51,617 bases of DNA. Origin: Oscillospiraceae bacterium. Its GTDB lineage: Bacteria > Bacillota > Clostridia > Oscillospirales > Oscillospiraceae. The stretch spans positions 1-51,617 of the forward strand of contig JAGASJ010000002.1 of assembly GCA_017621795.1 (NCBI GenBank), written 5' to 3'. The notes under the pieces are model-generated. The model was not told the origin of the DNA. It saw nothing but the letters and a program-made list of their open reading frames with translations, and made no database searches. Positions 33,382 to 40,640 of this stretch are shown here, one piece after another (position 1 is the stretch's first letter; every line of letters starts with the position of its first letter). The translations under genes were made by a program, and so were the position numbers.

Positions 33382-33409
33382 ACGGGACGGCATTGCCGTC
33401 CCGCTTTTT
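33382..33409 (+). terminator. Terminator of the antiporter gene
   Basis: CGGGACGGC-att-GCCGTCCCG stem (33383-33403) followed by CTTTTT, 20 nt past the stop codon. Confidence 0.9.
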
Positions 33410-33426
33410 GCTGCACATACCGACTC

Positions 33427-33460
33427 CAATTTGTAGGGACACCGCTCCTGCGGTGTCCGA
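33427..33460. repeat. GTAGGG-flanked palindromic repeat
   Basis: Reads TGTAGGGACACCGC-tcct-GCGGTGTCC. It belongs to the window's dispersed palindromes whose outer end is GTAGGG/CCCTAC. Confidence 0.6.
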
Positions 33461-33523
33461 GATACAAAAACAGCACAAAACCTGCGTAAATTTGCAGGGT
33501 TTGTGCTGTTTTTATGTGCTCAC

Positions 33524-33727
33524 CTATTCATCCGGGGTATATTCTGCAATATCTTCCAAGCGGCAATCCAAAGCAGCACACAGCTTGCTTAAAGTTTTTG
33601 TTTCGGTGTTTTCATTTGCCCGCAATCTGCGTATGGTTTTGCTGTCAATGCCGCATTGTTCCCGTAAATAATATGTGGAAATATTCCGTCTGTCCATCAC
33701 TTCCCATAGCTTATCAAATCGAATCAT
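33524..33727 (-). CDS. XRE-family HTH regulator (module copy 2)
   Basis: A 67-residue single HTH domain: IRFDKLWEVMDRRNISTYYL, then LREQCGIDSKTIRRLRANEN (helices 2-3) and LSKLCAALDCRLEDIAEYTP. It belongs to the short YozG/Xre type and has only weak similarity to copy 1. ATG 33727 is chosen because GGAGG lies 10 nt upstream; another ATG at 33742 is part of that SD. It is divergent from the SLOG gene, with two GGGG(N)TATAATCC-type sites between; autoregulation is likely (inference). Confidence 0.87.
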   Translation of the reverse strand: MIRFDKLWEVMDRRNISTYYLREQCGIDSKTIRRLRANENTETKTLSKLCAALDCRLEDIAEYTPDE

Positions 33728-33743
33728 CGCTATAACCTCCATC

Positions 33744-33773
33744 TTGACATAGTTCTATTATGGGGGTTATAAT
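33744..33773 (+). promoter_or_regulatory. Promoter of SLOG gene copy 2
   Basis: -35 TTGACA (33744-33749), 18-bp spacer, -10 TATAAT (33768-33773). The -10 lies in the sequence GGGGTTATAATCC, which resembles the palindrome at 33786-33800. On the minus strand a possible XRE promoter TTGAAT-18-TAATAT reads across the same region. Confidence 0.7.
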
Positions 33774-33800
33774 CCTTTATATTAAGGGGATATAATCCCC
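33761..33800. promoter_or_regulatory. Paired operator-like sites between XRE and SLOG copy 2
   Basis: Site 1 GGGGTTATAATCC (33763-33775) and site 2, the palindrome GGGGAT-ATA-ATCCCC (33786-33800), share GGGG(N)TATAATCC. Their centres are about two helical turns apart, and site 1 contains the -10 of the SLOG promoter. They are likely sites for the divergent XRE repressor. Confidence 0.6.
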
Positions 33801-33821
33801 ATATTCAAAGGTGAGGCTGCG

Positions 33822-34355
33822 GTGAAAAGTTTGATATTTCAGAACAACGATATGAAAAACGTGTGCTGTTTTATTGGGCACAGAGAGATTGACGAGACCG
33901 AAGATCTTAAAACAGAACTATACGAAACTATTGAGATGCTGATCATCGACGAATGCGTGGATACGTTCTTATTTGGCAGCAAAAGTCGGTTCAACAGTCT
34001 GTGCTATGAAATAGTCACTCAAATGCAGGAAAGGTTTCCCCATATAAGGCGCATTTATGTCCGCGGAGAATTTCCCGTCATTGGCGACGATTACAAAGCC
34101 TATCTGCTGGAAAAATACGAGGATACTTATTATCCGGAAGGAATTGTCGGCGCAGGTCCGGCGGTGTATGTGGAACGAAATTACGAAATGATTGAAAGAA
34201 GCCGTTTTTGCATATTCTATTGCCAGGAAAGCTACAACCCAAACGGAAGAAAAAGTGGGACAAAAATTGCCTTAAATTTTGCAACGAAACGCCATAAGCA
34301 GATATACACATTTCCCCTTTTGCGATCTGCACCACAGGATGCGATCAAAGACTAA
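33822..34355 (+). CDS. SLOG-family (DUF1273/YpsA-like) Rossmann protein, copy 2
   Basis: A 177-aa protein of the same family as the gene at 563. It contains CCFIGHREIDETEDLKTEL (family GHR signature), LFGSKSRFNSLCYEIVTQMQ (ligand-loop region), then YYPEGIVGAGPAVYVERNYE and a C-terminal NPNGRKSGTKIALNFATKRH that corresponds to the glycine-containing phosphate turn. It starts at GTG 33822 (AGGTGAGG upstream) or at ATG 33852, which aligns better with copy 1; I give the longer form. Similarity to copy 1 is low outside the motifs, so the two modules diverged long ago or arrived separately. Confidence 0.8.
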   Translation: MKSLIFQNNDMKNVCCFIGHREIDETEDLKTELYETIEMLIIDECVDTFLFGSKSRFNSLCYEIVTQMQERFPHIRRIYVRGEFPVIGDDYKAYLLEKYEDTYYPEGIVGAGPAVYVERNYEMIERSRFCIFYCQESYNPNGRKSGTKIALNFATKRHKQIYTFPLLRSAPQDAIKD

Positions 34356-34560
34356 CATTTTCAAAAACACAAAATCGGCCGTTTAAAGAGTAGACACACC
34401 CGCCCCGATTTACGGGAGAAAAAGGCCCCCTTGTGTAAAAAGGGGCTATGAATGTTGTCGGCGCTGTCGACGGATTAAGATCATTGCGGGCAGATGATAT
34501 CTGCCCCTACGATGATGGACGTACCGATTCCGGTTTGTAGGGACAGGTGTCCGGATAATG

Positions 34561-34716
34561 CCTCCCCTTGCAGGGGAGGTGGATCGCCGCAAGGCGAGAC
34601 GGAGGGGTTAACGGAGTTTCTGTTTATTATAAACCTGCAGCAAAGAATCCACTCTGCAAACCCCTCAGTCATATTGCCTAAAATCGGCAATATGACAGCT
34701 CCCCTGCAAGGGGAGC
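34561..34716. mobile_element. MITE-like element with inverted terminal repeats
   Basis: About 156 bp bounded by CTCCCCTTGCAGGGGAG (34562-34578) and its reverse complement CTCCCCTGCAAGGGGAG (34699-34715). A second inverted pair (GGAGGGGTT / AACCCCTCA) lies just inside, with small hairpins CGCC-GCAA-GGCG and ATATTGCC/GGCAATAT. It codes for no protein, and a half-copy sits near 1177-1210. No target duplication was confirmed. Confidence 0.55.
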
Positions 34717-34722
34717 CGTTGC

Positions 34723-34851
34723 GGGCCAATGTGGGCATTGGTCCCTACAATGATGGACGTACCGATTCCGGTTTGTAGGGACAGGCATCCTCGACTGTCC
34801 GGTAGCGCGGCATCGGCGGACGCCCGGGGACGGGCGTCCCTACGAGGTCTT
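34723..34851 (+). repeat. 129-bp repeat, copy 1
   Basis: Nearly identical to 35125-35253, differing at only about four positions. It contains GGGCCAATGTGGGCATTGG-type and GACGCCCGGGGACGGGCGTC palindromes, each followed by CCCTACxA. Confidence 0.9.
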
Positions 34852-34932
34852 ACCGTAGGTGGGTGCGCTTTTGTGAACGATCAATCCTCCCACCGCAAGC
34901 GGTCCCCCCTCCTTTACACAAGGAGGGCTTTG

Positions 34933-34998
34933 AAACGGATTGCCACACCAGTGACATCGGTCACTGGTTCGCAATGACAGTTCCTTCGGACGCAGGTG
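34933..34998 (+). repeat. 66-bp repeat, copy 1
   Basis: AACGGATTGCCACACCAGTG ... CACTGGTTCGCAATGAC, ending TTCGGACGCAGGTG. A near-identical copy lies at 35279-35344; related partial copies are near 1222, 46175 and 49273. Confidence 0.85.
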
Positions 34999-35124
34999 TA
35001 TTAAAACAGGCGCGTAGGGAATGACCTATGTGTCATTCCGCAAAATTGTTTCTCATAATGTGCAGCAAGGAACGGCACGCAGGCCGTTCCCTACGGTGCT
35101 TTCTTGTATAGGGGAAGACATTTC

Positions 35125-35253
35125 GGGCCAATGTGAGCATTGGCCCCTACAATGATGGACGTGCCGATTCCGGTTTGTAGGGACAGGCATCCTCGACTGT
35201 CCGGTAGCGCGGCATCGGCGGACGCCCGGGGACGGGCGTCCCTACGAGGTCTT
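35125..35253 (+). repeat. 129-bp repeat, copy 2
   Basis: Second copy of the unit at 34723-34851. With the 66-bp unit it forms a compound duplication in the same order and orientation, with different sequence between the units. Confidence 0.9.
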
Positions 35254-35278
35254 TCGATCAGTGGGCGCGAACACGAGA

Positions 35279-35344
35279 AAACGGATTGCCACACCAGTGA
35301 CATCGGTCACTGGTTCGCAATGACAATTCCTTCGGACGCAGGTG
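35279..35344 (+). repeat. 66-bp repeat, copy 2
   Basis: Second copy of the unit at 34933-34998, differing by a single base in the GACA(G/A)TTCC segment as far as read. Confidence 0.85.
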
Positions 35345-35373
35345 CTCTAATTTGGATCACCACGGGCACAAAG

Positions 35374-35411
35374 CACAGGGCGCGTTGCAAGCAACGCGCC
35401 CTGTGTTTTTT
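35374..35411. terminator. 15-bp perfect hairpin after the DUF1934 gene
   Basis: CACAGGGCGCGTTGC (35374-35388) and GCAACGCGCCCTGTG (35391-35405), 2-nt loop. The T-run (TTTTTT) is on the plus strand; on the minus strand it comes right after the DUF1934 stop but lacks a U-tract. It probably acts as a transcription barrier. Confidence 0.65.
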
Positions 35412-35844
35412 ACTTTTGGATGTTTTTGGGTTTGATTTCCAGGTGGTAATCCACTGTTCCGGCGGCGGAATTTTCTATGTCGATATTATAATTCAAATCT
35501 ACGACACCGCCTTCAAAAGACAGATCCCACCGGATCTTTGTGGCACAAACCGTAATCATCAGTGCGCCAAACGCCATCTGATACAGCGATTCGTGGGGCA
35601 CATCCTTTTTAAAGACCATCTGTGATTGCAGTGCACCGGTACGGGTCAGGGTGACACAGTTTTTTTCCACCAAAAAGGTGGTGCGTACCCCTTCAAGCCC
35701 GGTCAGCGCACTCTCCTCGTAGCTGATCTCCCAGCCGTTTTCCACATTCTTCAGCGTACCGTCGGTGACAAATTCGATGGTATCCGGCTCCTGCCCCACA
35801 TAGGTCTGCTGCCCTGTCAGGGACAGCACCATTTCCTTCATCAT
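35410..35844 (-). CDS. DUF1934 (YwiB-like) beta-barrel protein
   Basis: A small cytoplasmic protein of 144 aa in the DUF1934 family, predicted to form a lipocalin-like beta-barrel. Visible parts are MVLSLTGQQTYVGQEPDTIE at the N-terminus, GWEISYEESALTGLEGVRTT in the centre (a conserved YEExxxTGLxG pattern) and LNYNIDIENSAAGTVDYHLE near the end. The function is unknown. Its ATG overlaps the ddl stop (ATGA) and GGAGG lies 7 nt upstream. It is the third gene of the murC-ddl operon. Confidence 0.85.
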   Translation of the reverse strand: MMKEMVLSLTGQQTYVGQEPDTIEFVTDGTLKNVENGWEISYEESALTGLEGVRTTFLVEKNCVTLTRTGALQSQMVFKKDVPHESLYQMAFGALMITVCATKIRWDLSFEGGVVDLNYNIDIENSAAGTVDYHLEIKPKNIQK

Positions 35845-36911
35845 CAGAATGCCTCCAGTGCCAGACCGATCAGTCTGTCCAGCAGCTCGCCGTAAGCAAT
35901 GCCGCTGGCGGCAAACAGCTTGGGATACATGGAAATGGAGGTAAAGCCGGGCAGTGTGTTGATCTCGTTGAATACCACCCGATTCCCCACATAGGTCACA
36001 AAGAAATCCACACGGCTCAGGCCCTTACATCCGATGGCCGTGTAAATCTTTACCGCCTGCTCACGAACCTGCTCTGCCACCTCATCATCAATGCGGGCAG
36101 GAATATATGCCACAGAAGTATCGGTAATATACTTGGCATCGTAATCATAGAACTCTGCGCCGGAATCAATTTCACCGCACACAGAGGCAACCGGGGTTTC
36201 GTTGCCCATAACCGCAACTTCCACTTCCCTGCCGTGAATAAACTCTTCAACCAAAATCTTGCTGTCGAATTTACCGGCAACGGTCAGTGCCTCACTGAGC
36301 TTCTCCCGATTTTGCGCCTTGGAAACGCCTACAGAAGAGCCTGTACCGGCAGGCTTTACAAACACAGGGTACTGGAATTTGGCTTCAATACGGTCTAAGA
36401 CCTGCTCCATACGGCAGCGCAGCTCCGCAGACATAACCAAAAGCCAGTCCGCCTGGGGCACACCGGCGTGGTCGGCGACCAGTTTGGTCAGTGTCTTATC
36501 CATAGATACCGCAGATTCTGCCACGTGGGGACCTACATAGGGAATGCCTGCCATTTGCAGAAGGCCCTGCATTGTGCCGTCTTCCCCGTTTTCGCCGTGC
36601 AAAACAGGAAAAACCACGTCGATCATTTCCCGTATCACGCAGTCGCCCTCAAAGCACAAAAGTCCCTGACCGCGCACAGGAGAGATGGCCGCACGGCGAT
36701 TATCGGGATGATCCACCCAGGAGCCGTCGGGAAGCAGAGAATAATCGGTGCCGCCAAAACGGATCCAGTCGCCGTCCCGGGTAATGCCCACGGGAACAAT
36801 ATTGTATTTTTCAGGGTCCAAATTGTTCAGCACAGATTCCGCAGAACGAAGAGAAACCTCATGCTCCGGACTGATGCCGCCAAACAAAACGCATACATTC
36901 AGCTTGCTCAT
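35844..36911 (-). CDS. ddl: D-alanine--D-alanine ligase
   Basis: ATP-grasp ligase making D-Ala-D-Ala for peptidoglycan. 355 aa: N-domain VCVLFGGISPEHEVSLRSAE, FPVLHGENGEDGTMQGLLQM, ATP-grasp KPAGTGSSVGVSKAQNREKL and LVEEFIHGREVEVAVMGN, and the metal/phosphate motif FNEINTLPGFTSISMYPKLF. The omega-loop reads YDYDAKYI, with the tyrosine expected in D-Ala:D-Ala rather than D-Ala:D-lactate ligases. It follows murC by 3 nt. Confidence 0.95.
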   Translation of the reverse strand: MSKLNVCVLFGGISPEHEVSLRSAESVLNNLDPEKYNIVPVGITRDGDWIRFGGTDYSLLPDGSWVDHPDNRRAAISPVRGQGLLCFEGDCVIREMIDVVFPVLHGENGEDGTMQGLLQMAGIPYVGPHVAESAVSMDKTLTKLVADHAGVPQADWLLVMSAELRCRMEQVLDRIEAKFQYPVFVKPAGTGSSVGVSKAQNREKLSEALTVAGKFDSKILVEEFIHGREVEVAVMGNETPVASVCGEIDSGAEFYDYDAKYITDTSVAYIPARIDDEVAEQVREQAVKIYTAIGCKGLSRVDFFVTYVGNRVVFNEINTLPGFTSISMYPKLFAASGIAYGELLDRLIGLALEAF

Positions 36912-36914
36912 TTA

Positions 36915-38285
36915 TTAGCCTTCCTTATTTTCGATCATCGCCTCAATGGCTTTATAAATATCACCACAGCCGGAAGAGATGATAATGTCGCCCTCACGGG
37001 CAATAGAACACAGGTACTCTGTGACCTCCGGCAATGTCTCTTTGTATACACTGCCCTCGATCTTTTCCTGCAGGTGACGGGAGGAAATGCCCAAGGTATC
37101 GGTTTCACGGGCGGCGCAGATCTCTGCCAGCACCAAATGGTCTGCCCGCTTCAATTCCTTCACAAAATCATCAAAGAAGGATACCGTGCGGGTGTAGGTA
37201 TAGGGCTGGAACACAAATACAAAGCGCTTATATGGCAGCGTCTTCACCACGTCTATCAGGGCACGAATCTCATCGGGATGGTGGGCAAAATCATCAAAAA
37301 GATCTGCGCCGTTATATGTACCCTTGAACTGCATACGGCGGTTTGCGCCATTAAAGTCCCGCAGTGCATCGGTAACTACCTGACCGGGAACGCCCAGCAT
37401 CCAAGCAACACCGGCAGCGGCAATAGCATCAAAAGCATTATGCCAGCCCATCACCCGCAAATCCAGGTGACAGTAGAAGGCTCCGTCGCACACCACATCC
37501 AGGTGCTGCCAGTCGGAGCTGATATTGGTGCCGTGAATAATATTCTGCTCCCCGAAGCCAAAGGTCAGATAGGATAGGCCGTCCACTGCCTGCAGGCAAT
37601 GGGGGTCATCCCCGTTGATCAGCACCCTGTCGGATGCCAGCTCCGCAAATTTGCGGAAGGACTTTTGGATGTCCTTTAGATCCTTAAAGTAATCCAAGTG
37701 GTCCTCTTCAATGTTCAGGATCACGGACAGGCTGGGATAGAAGCTCAAAAAGGAATCGCAGTACTCGCAGGACTCCAAAATAATGGTATCGCCCTGACCG
37801 ACCCGATGACAGGACTGGATCAGCGGCAGGTATGCGCCGATCATAACCGTGGGATCGCGCTGTGCTTCCATCATAATATGGGTCACCATTGCAGTAACCG
37901 TGGTCTTGCCGTGGGTGCCGGAAATGCAGATCGCATCCTTATACCCCTGCATAATCACACCCCACGCCTGCGCTCTTTCAAAAACAGGAATGCCCAAACG
38001 GTGGGCAGATACAATTTCAGGATTGTCGTCGTGTACCGCAGAGGTACGGATCACGCAGTCTGCACCTACCACGTTATCCTCGTAATGGCCGATGATGATC
38101 TTGATACCTTGCTCCTCCAGCTCCTTGGTGGAAGAGGACGCATCACGGTCAGAGCCTGTTACACGCACGCCCATACGCATCAGCACAGGGCCCAGTGAAC
38201 GCATAGAAACGCCACCAATACCAATCAGGTGAACGGTTTTACCGGGCACAAGGTACTGCTTTAATTCGTTGTTCTGATGTTCCAT
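36915..38285 (-). CDS. murC: UDP-N-acetylmuramate--L-alanine ligase
   Basis: Cytoplasmic Mur ligase adding the first amino acid of the stem peptide. 456 aa. The N-domain has the dinucleotide-like VHLIGIGGVSMRSLGPVLMR (MurC signature GIGG), the ATP P-loop ISGTHGKTTVTAMVTHIM (~112-129), LESCEYCDSFLSFYPSLSVI (MurC-typical ExCEY) and the C-domain FDDFAHHPDEIRALID. The RBS is CGGAGGGAAAA. First gene of a three-gene operon with ddl and DUF1934. Confidence 0.96.
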   Translation of the reverse strand: MEHQNNELKQYLVPGKTVHLIGIGGVSMRSLGPVLMRMGVRVTGSDRDASSSTKELEEQGIKIIIGHYEDNVVGADCVIRTSAVHDDNPEIVSAHRLGIPVFERAQAWGVIMQGYKDAICISGTHGKTTVTAMVTHIMMEAQRDPTVMIGAYLPLIQSCHRVGQGDTIILESCEYCDSFLSFYPSLSVILNIEEDHLDYFKDLKDIQKSFRKFAELASDRVLINGDDPHCLQAVDGLSYLTFGFGEQNIIHGTNISSDWQHLDVVCDGAFYCHLDLRVMGWHNAFDAIAAAGVAWMLGVPGQVVTDALRDFNGANRRMQFKGTYNGADLFDDFAHHPDEIRALIDVVKTLPYKRFVFVFQPYTYTRTVSFFDDFVKELKRADHLVLAEICAARETDTLGISSRHLQEKIEGSVYKETLPEVTEYLCSIAREGDIIISSGCGDIYKAIEAMIENKEG

Positions 38286-38327
38286 TCGGTTTTCCCTCCG
38301 AATACATTATTTATACAAAGCCAATAT

Positions 38328-38356
38328 ATTATATACGAAGTTTACAATTTTTACAA
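38328..38356 (-). promoter_or_regulatory. Promoter of murC-ddl-DUF1934
   Basis: Minus strand -35 TTGTAA (38351-38356), 17-bp spacer, -10 TATAAT (38328-38333). Confidence 0.7.
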
Positions 38357-38396
38357 CCTTTACTTATATGGCAAAATATCCAAAAATATGCGATCA

Positions 38397-38423
38397 GGAA
38401 CGGCAAACATGCCGTTCCCTACA
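38397..38423. repeat. Short palindromic repeat GGAACGGCA...TGCCGTTCC
   Basis: GGAACGGCA-aaca-TGCCGTTCC followed by CTACA. It resembles the element at 35070-35096 and the other CCCTAC-ended palindromes. Confidence 0.6.
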
Positions 38424-38450
38424 TTTAGTGTCTAATAAATATCCATTTTC

Positions 38451-38481
38451 GGGGATGCCGCATTCATTCTGAGGCATCCCC
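38451..38481 (-). terminator. Hairpin after the HAD phosphatase gene
   Basis: GGGGATGCC (38451-38459) with GGCATCCCC (38473-38481), 13-nt loop. It lies 37 nt past the stop of the minus-strand gene. The T-rich side is on the plus strand, so terminator strength on the minus strand is uncertain. Confidence 0.55.
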
Positions 38482-38517
38482 GTTGATGTTTTTAATTTTG
38501 CAAATTCGCCTTTCAGA

Positions 38518-39360
38518 CTATTTTTTCAGTGCCTTCTTTTGCGTCTCATTGATGGTCTTCAGCTCGTTGTAGTAAGACAGATTCTGCAGAAGCAGCTTCA
38601 TCGCCCGGTCCAGCTCACTGCCCTCGGTATAGTCCGCCTCGAACATCCAGTCCACCCGTTCGTGGGCAAGCAACGGCGCCGCCTTATGGGCATTGCCTGC
38701 ATCATAAAGCGCAATGGAATGACCGCCGGACTGCTTTACCAGCTTCATACAGGGCACATCCGTCAAGCCGTCGCCAATGTAAATCATATTGCTGAAAAAT
38801 ACCCGCTTCTTCCAGTCCGGGCTGGAGTTGTTCAGATCCACATCGTTGTTGATGTCCAGCACGCCCTTGTTGATACGGTATACAAACTGGGTCTTATTGG
38901 TGTAGTTAACCGCCATCTTCGGCCAAATGGGTCTGCCGTCCTTGTACAAAAATTCACAGGCATAGATCCGCTTAAAATATTTTGCAATGGATGTGCCCTC
39001 AATGATCTCCTTCAGACCGGAGGACAGCACATAGTGCTCCACCGTCACGCCTGCCTCTTCGCCGTAGCGGTTAATGCGCTCAAACCACTGCTCCACACCG
39101 GGGTGATACTGAATATCCTTGCCGCAGGCTACCAGGGATTCACGGGTCAGCACCGCCCCTGTTTGCCGGGCTTTTTCCACCATACAGTACATATAGGTGA
39201 GGATGGAGTCCATCATTTCCTCCTGGGCAACATCTCTGGTATGACCCCAAAATTCCGATGCCTCCATACCAATGCTGGGAATAAAGGTATACTCCTGCAT
39301 ATCACGGGTACACAGAGTCTTATCAAAATCGTACATAATGGCAACAATGGGCTTTTTCAT
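38518..39360 (-). CDS. HAD-family phosphatase
   Basis: Cytoplasmic HAD-superfamily hydrolase, 280 aa. Motif I is YDFDKTLC (~9-16, nucleophile Asp and acid Asp), motif II is VLSSGLKEII (~115-124), the conserved lysine is likely in WPKMAVNYTNK, and motif IV is MIYIGDGLTDVPCMK (~195-209). The arrangement suits the subfamily IB (SerB/phosphocholine-phosphatase-like). The substrate is unknown. ATG 39360 is preceded by AAAGGAGATGCCCCA; an ATG at 39378 overlaps the upstream stop but lacks an SD of its own. Last gene of the SPFH operon. Confidence 0.88.
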   Translation of the reverse strand: MKKPIVAIMYDFDKTLCTRDMQEYTFIPSIGMEASEFWGHTRDVAQEEMMDSILTYMYCMVEKARQTGAVLTRESLVACGKDIQYHPGVEQWFERINRYGEEAGVTVEHYVLSSGLKEIIEGTSIAKYFKRIYACEFLYKDGRPIWPKMAVNYTNKTQFVYRINKGVLDINNDVDLNNSSPDWKKRVFFSNMIYIGDGLTDVPCMKLVKQSGGHSIALYDAGNAHKAAPLLAHERVDWMFEADYTEGSELDRAMKLLLQNLSYYNELKTINETQKKALKK

Positions 39361-39374
39361 TGGGGCATCTCCTT

Positions 39375-39569
39375 TCATTTGGACGAGTCGTTGATCCGCA
39401 CACGGGATTGGGTGCGGTGTGTAAAGCGGTCATATTTCGCCGAGACCGCTATGCCGTTTCCGGAAGCATAGGAATCGGCAGTACCCGGCGTGGACATCTT
39501 CATACCGGACCACAGCACCGCGCACACAATAAGCGCAATAACCACCGCAATAATCACTGCTGTCAGCAT
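39375..39569 (-). CDS. Small single-pass membrane protein
   Basis: A 64-residue protein with one N-terminal helix (LTAVIIAVVIALIVCAVLWS, ~2-21) and a polar tail containing GMKMSTPGTADSYASGNGIA. No family is recognised. GAGGTGGTCAA precedes ATG 39569. It lies 9 nt after the zinc-ribbon gene and its stop overlaps a downstream ATG, so it is part of the SPFH operon. By position it may replace the membrane partner found in ydjGHI-like loci (inference). Confidence 0.72.
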   Translation of the reverse strand: MLTAVIIAVVIALIVCAVLWSGMKMSTPGTADSYASGNGIAVSAKYDRFTHRTQSRVRINDSSK

Positions 39570-39578
39570 TTGACCACC

Positions 39579-40628
39579 TCACATAAATAGAGAAATAATA
39601 CCGGTCAGTACCGCGGAAAGTCCCACAAATACACCGGAAAGCTTTAGCCAGCTTACAGGCAGGTCTCCCACGATCTTTCCTGTCTGACCGTTCATCGCAA
39701 ACAGAAAATCCTTGTTTTTATACTTGGTATACAGCATCCATACCGGCAAAAGACCGTACTGGGTATGGGTACAGGTCATTTTGCCGGAAGTATTGGTTGT
39801 AACACAGCTTTCATAGCCGCTGACCGTTCCCCGCAGAGCATCCACCACCGACTCGCAGCAGCGCTTCTCCGCCCGGGGCATACACTCCTCAAGCTCCACA
39901 TCGTACTTGCTGGCCATAAAGCCGGGCAAATAGGCGGTAGAAAAAGGCTTCATATCCTCAAAGCAAAACGGCTCAATAGCATCCATGTGGCGATCCGGCA
40001 TTTTTGTGGATGCATCCACAGGCACCTGATGGAAGGTCATACTGCCTGCCCGAAACACATCGTAATGATCGGTGACCGTCACCCGATAGTCCCCGGACAG
40101 GTAGCTGCGGGAACGGGTACATTTAAAATGCACCTTGGCATCCGCTTCCCCGTCGAAAAACCAAAACGGCACATATACGCCCTGTATTTCCTCAATATGA
40201 TGCTGCTGCTTGAATGCCCGGGGCAGCAGGAAACGCCCCTTATAATGCTTCTTAAGCGCCTCGATCGCCTGTTCCTTGGTTTGGGCAAAGGGAATGATCA
40301 GATCCGGCTTTCTCATACCGGAAAACTGACCGGGCACAACACTGGGATTGCCGCAGTAAGGGCACCCCGTTGCCGCAGTATGCTGGTCGATGATCAGCTC
40401 CGCACCACAGGACGGGCAGGTCATTTGCCGCAGGTTTTCATCCGTCCACTGGGGCGGATTTTCAAACTGCACTTCAGCCGCTGTCTCTTTTTCCTCATAA
40501 AGTGCCTGAATTTCCTCCGGCGTGAAGCTGCTTTCACAGTATTCGCATTTGAGCTTTCCTGTCTCGGGAGAAAAGTGCAACGGACCTGTACAGGCCGGAC
40601 ACTGGAAATTGGTTATGGCTGTGGCCAT
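39579..40628 (-). CDS. Zinc-ribbon (TFIIB-type) membrane protein, YdjG-like
   Basis: A 349-aa protein with two N-terminal zinc ribbons: FQCPACTGPLHF...LKCEYCESSF (residues ~8-38) and MTCPSCGAELI...TGCPYCGNPSV (~68-100). A long middle domain contains FARTKEQA-like text (IIPFAQTKEQAIEALKKHYK) and GVYVPFWFFDGEADAKVHFK, and one hydrophobic C-terminal helix (LSGVFVGLSAVLTGIISLFM). The combination matches B. subtilis YdjG-type proteins, which act with an SPFH protein and PspA at the membrane. No PspA gene is in the window. It starts 12 nt after the SPFH gene. Confidence 0.8.
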   Translation of the reverse strand: MATAITNFQCPACTGPLHFSPETGKLKCEYCESSFTPEEIQALYEEKETAAEVQFENPPQWTDENLRQMTCPSCGAELIIDQHTAATGCPYCGNPSVVPGQFSGMRKPDLIIPFAQTKEQAIEALKKHYKGRFLLPRAFKQQHHIEEIQGVYVPFWFFDGEADAKVHFKCTRSRSYLSGDYRVTVTDHYDVFRAGSMTFHQVPVDASTKMPDRHMDAIEPFCFEDMKPFSTAYLPGFMASKYDVELEECMPRAEKRCCESVVDALRGTVSGYESCVTTNTSGKMTCTHTQYGLLPVWMLYTKYKNKDFLFAMNGQTGKIVGDLPVSWLKLSGVFVGLSAVLTGIISLFM

Positions 40629-40640
40629 AATAACGCCCCC

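Larger units (their letters stand above)
34356..35373. repeat. Gene-free kilobase of nested repeats
   Basis: No gene is supported. In order it holds: a palindrome GCGGGCAGATGATATCTGCC ending in CCTACG (~34488-34511); the unit ATGATGGACGTACCGATTCC (34512-34531), repeated at 34751 and 35152; a MITE-like inverted-repeat element (34561-34716); a 129-bp unit (34723-34851), duplicated at 35125-35253; a 66-bp unit (34933-34998), duplicated at 35279-35344; and GGAACGGCACGCAGGCCGTTCC (35070-35091). Frames that cross this region change reading partner at each repeat and have no SD. Confidence 0.85.

Noticed and set aside
34494-34977. Short frames in the 34.4-35.4 kb region
   Set aside because: They translate repeat units, including the same peptide in two copies, and lack SDs.
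34356-35373. CRISPR array
   Set aside because: Repeats are long, few and irregular, with no equal-length unique spacers and no cas genes nearby.
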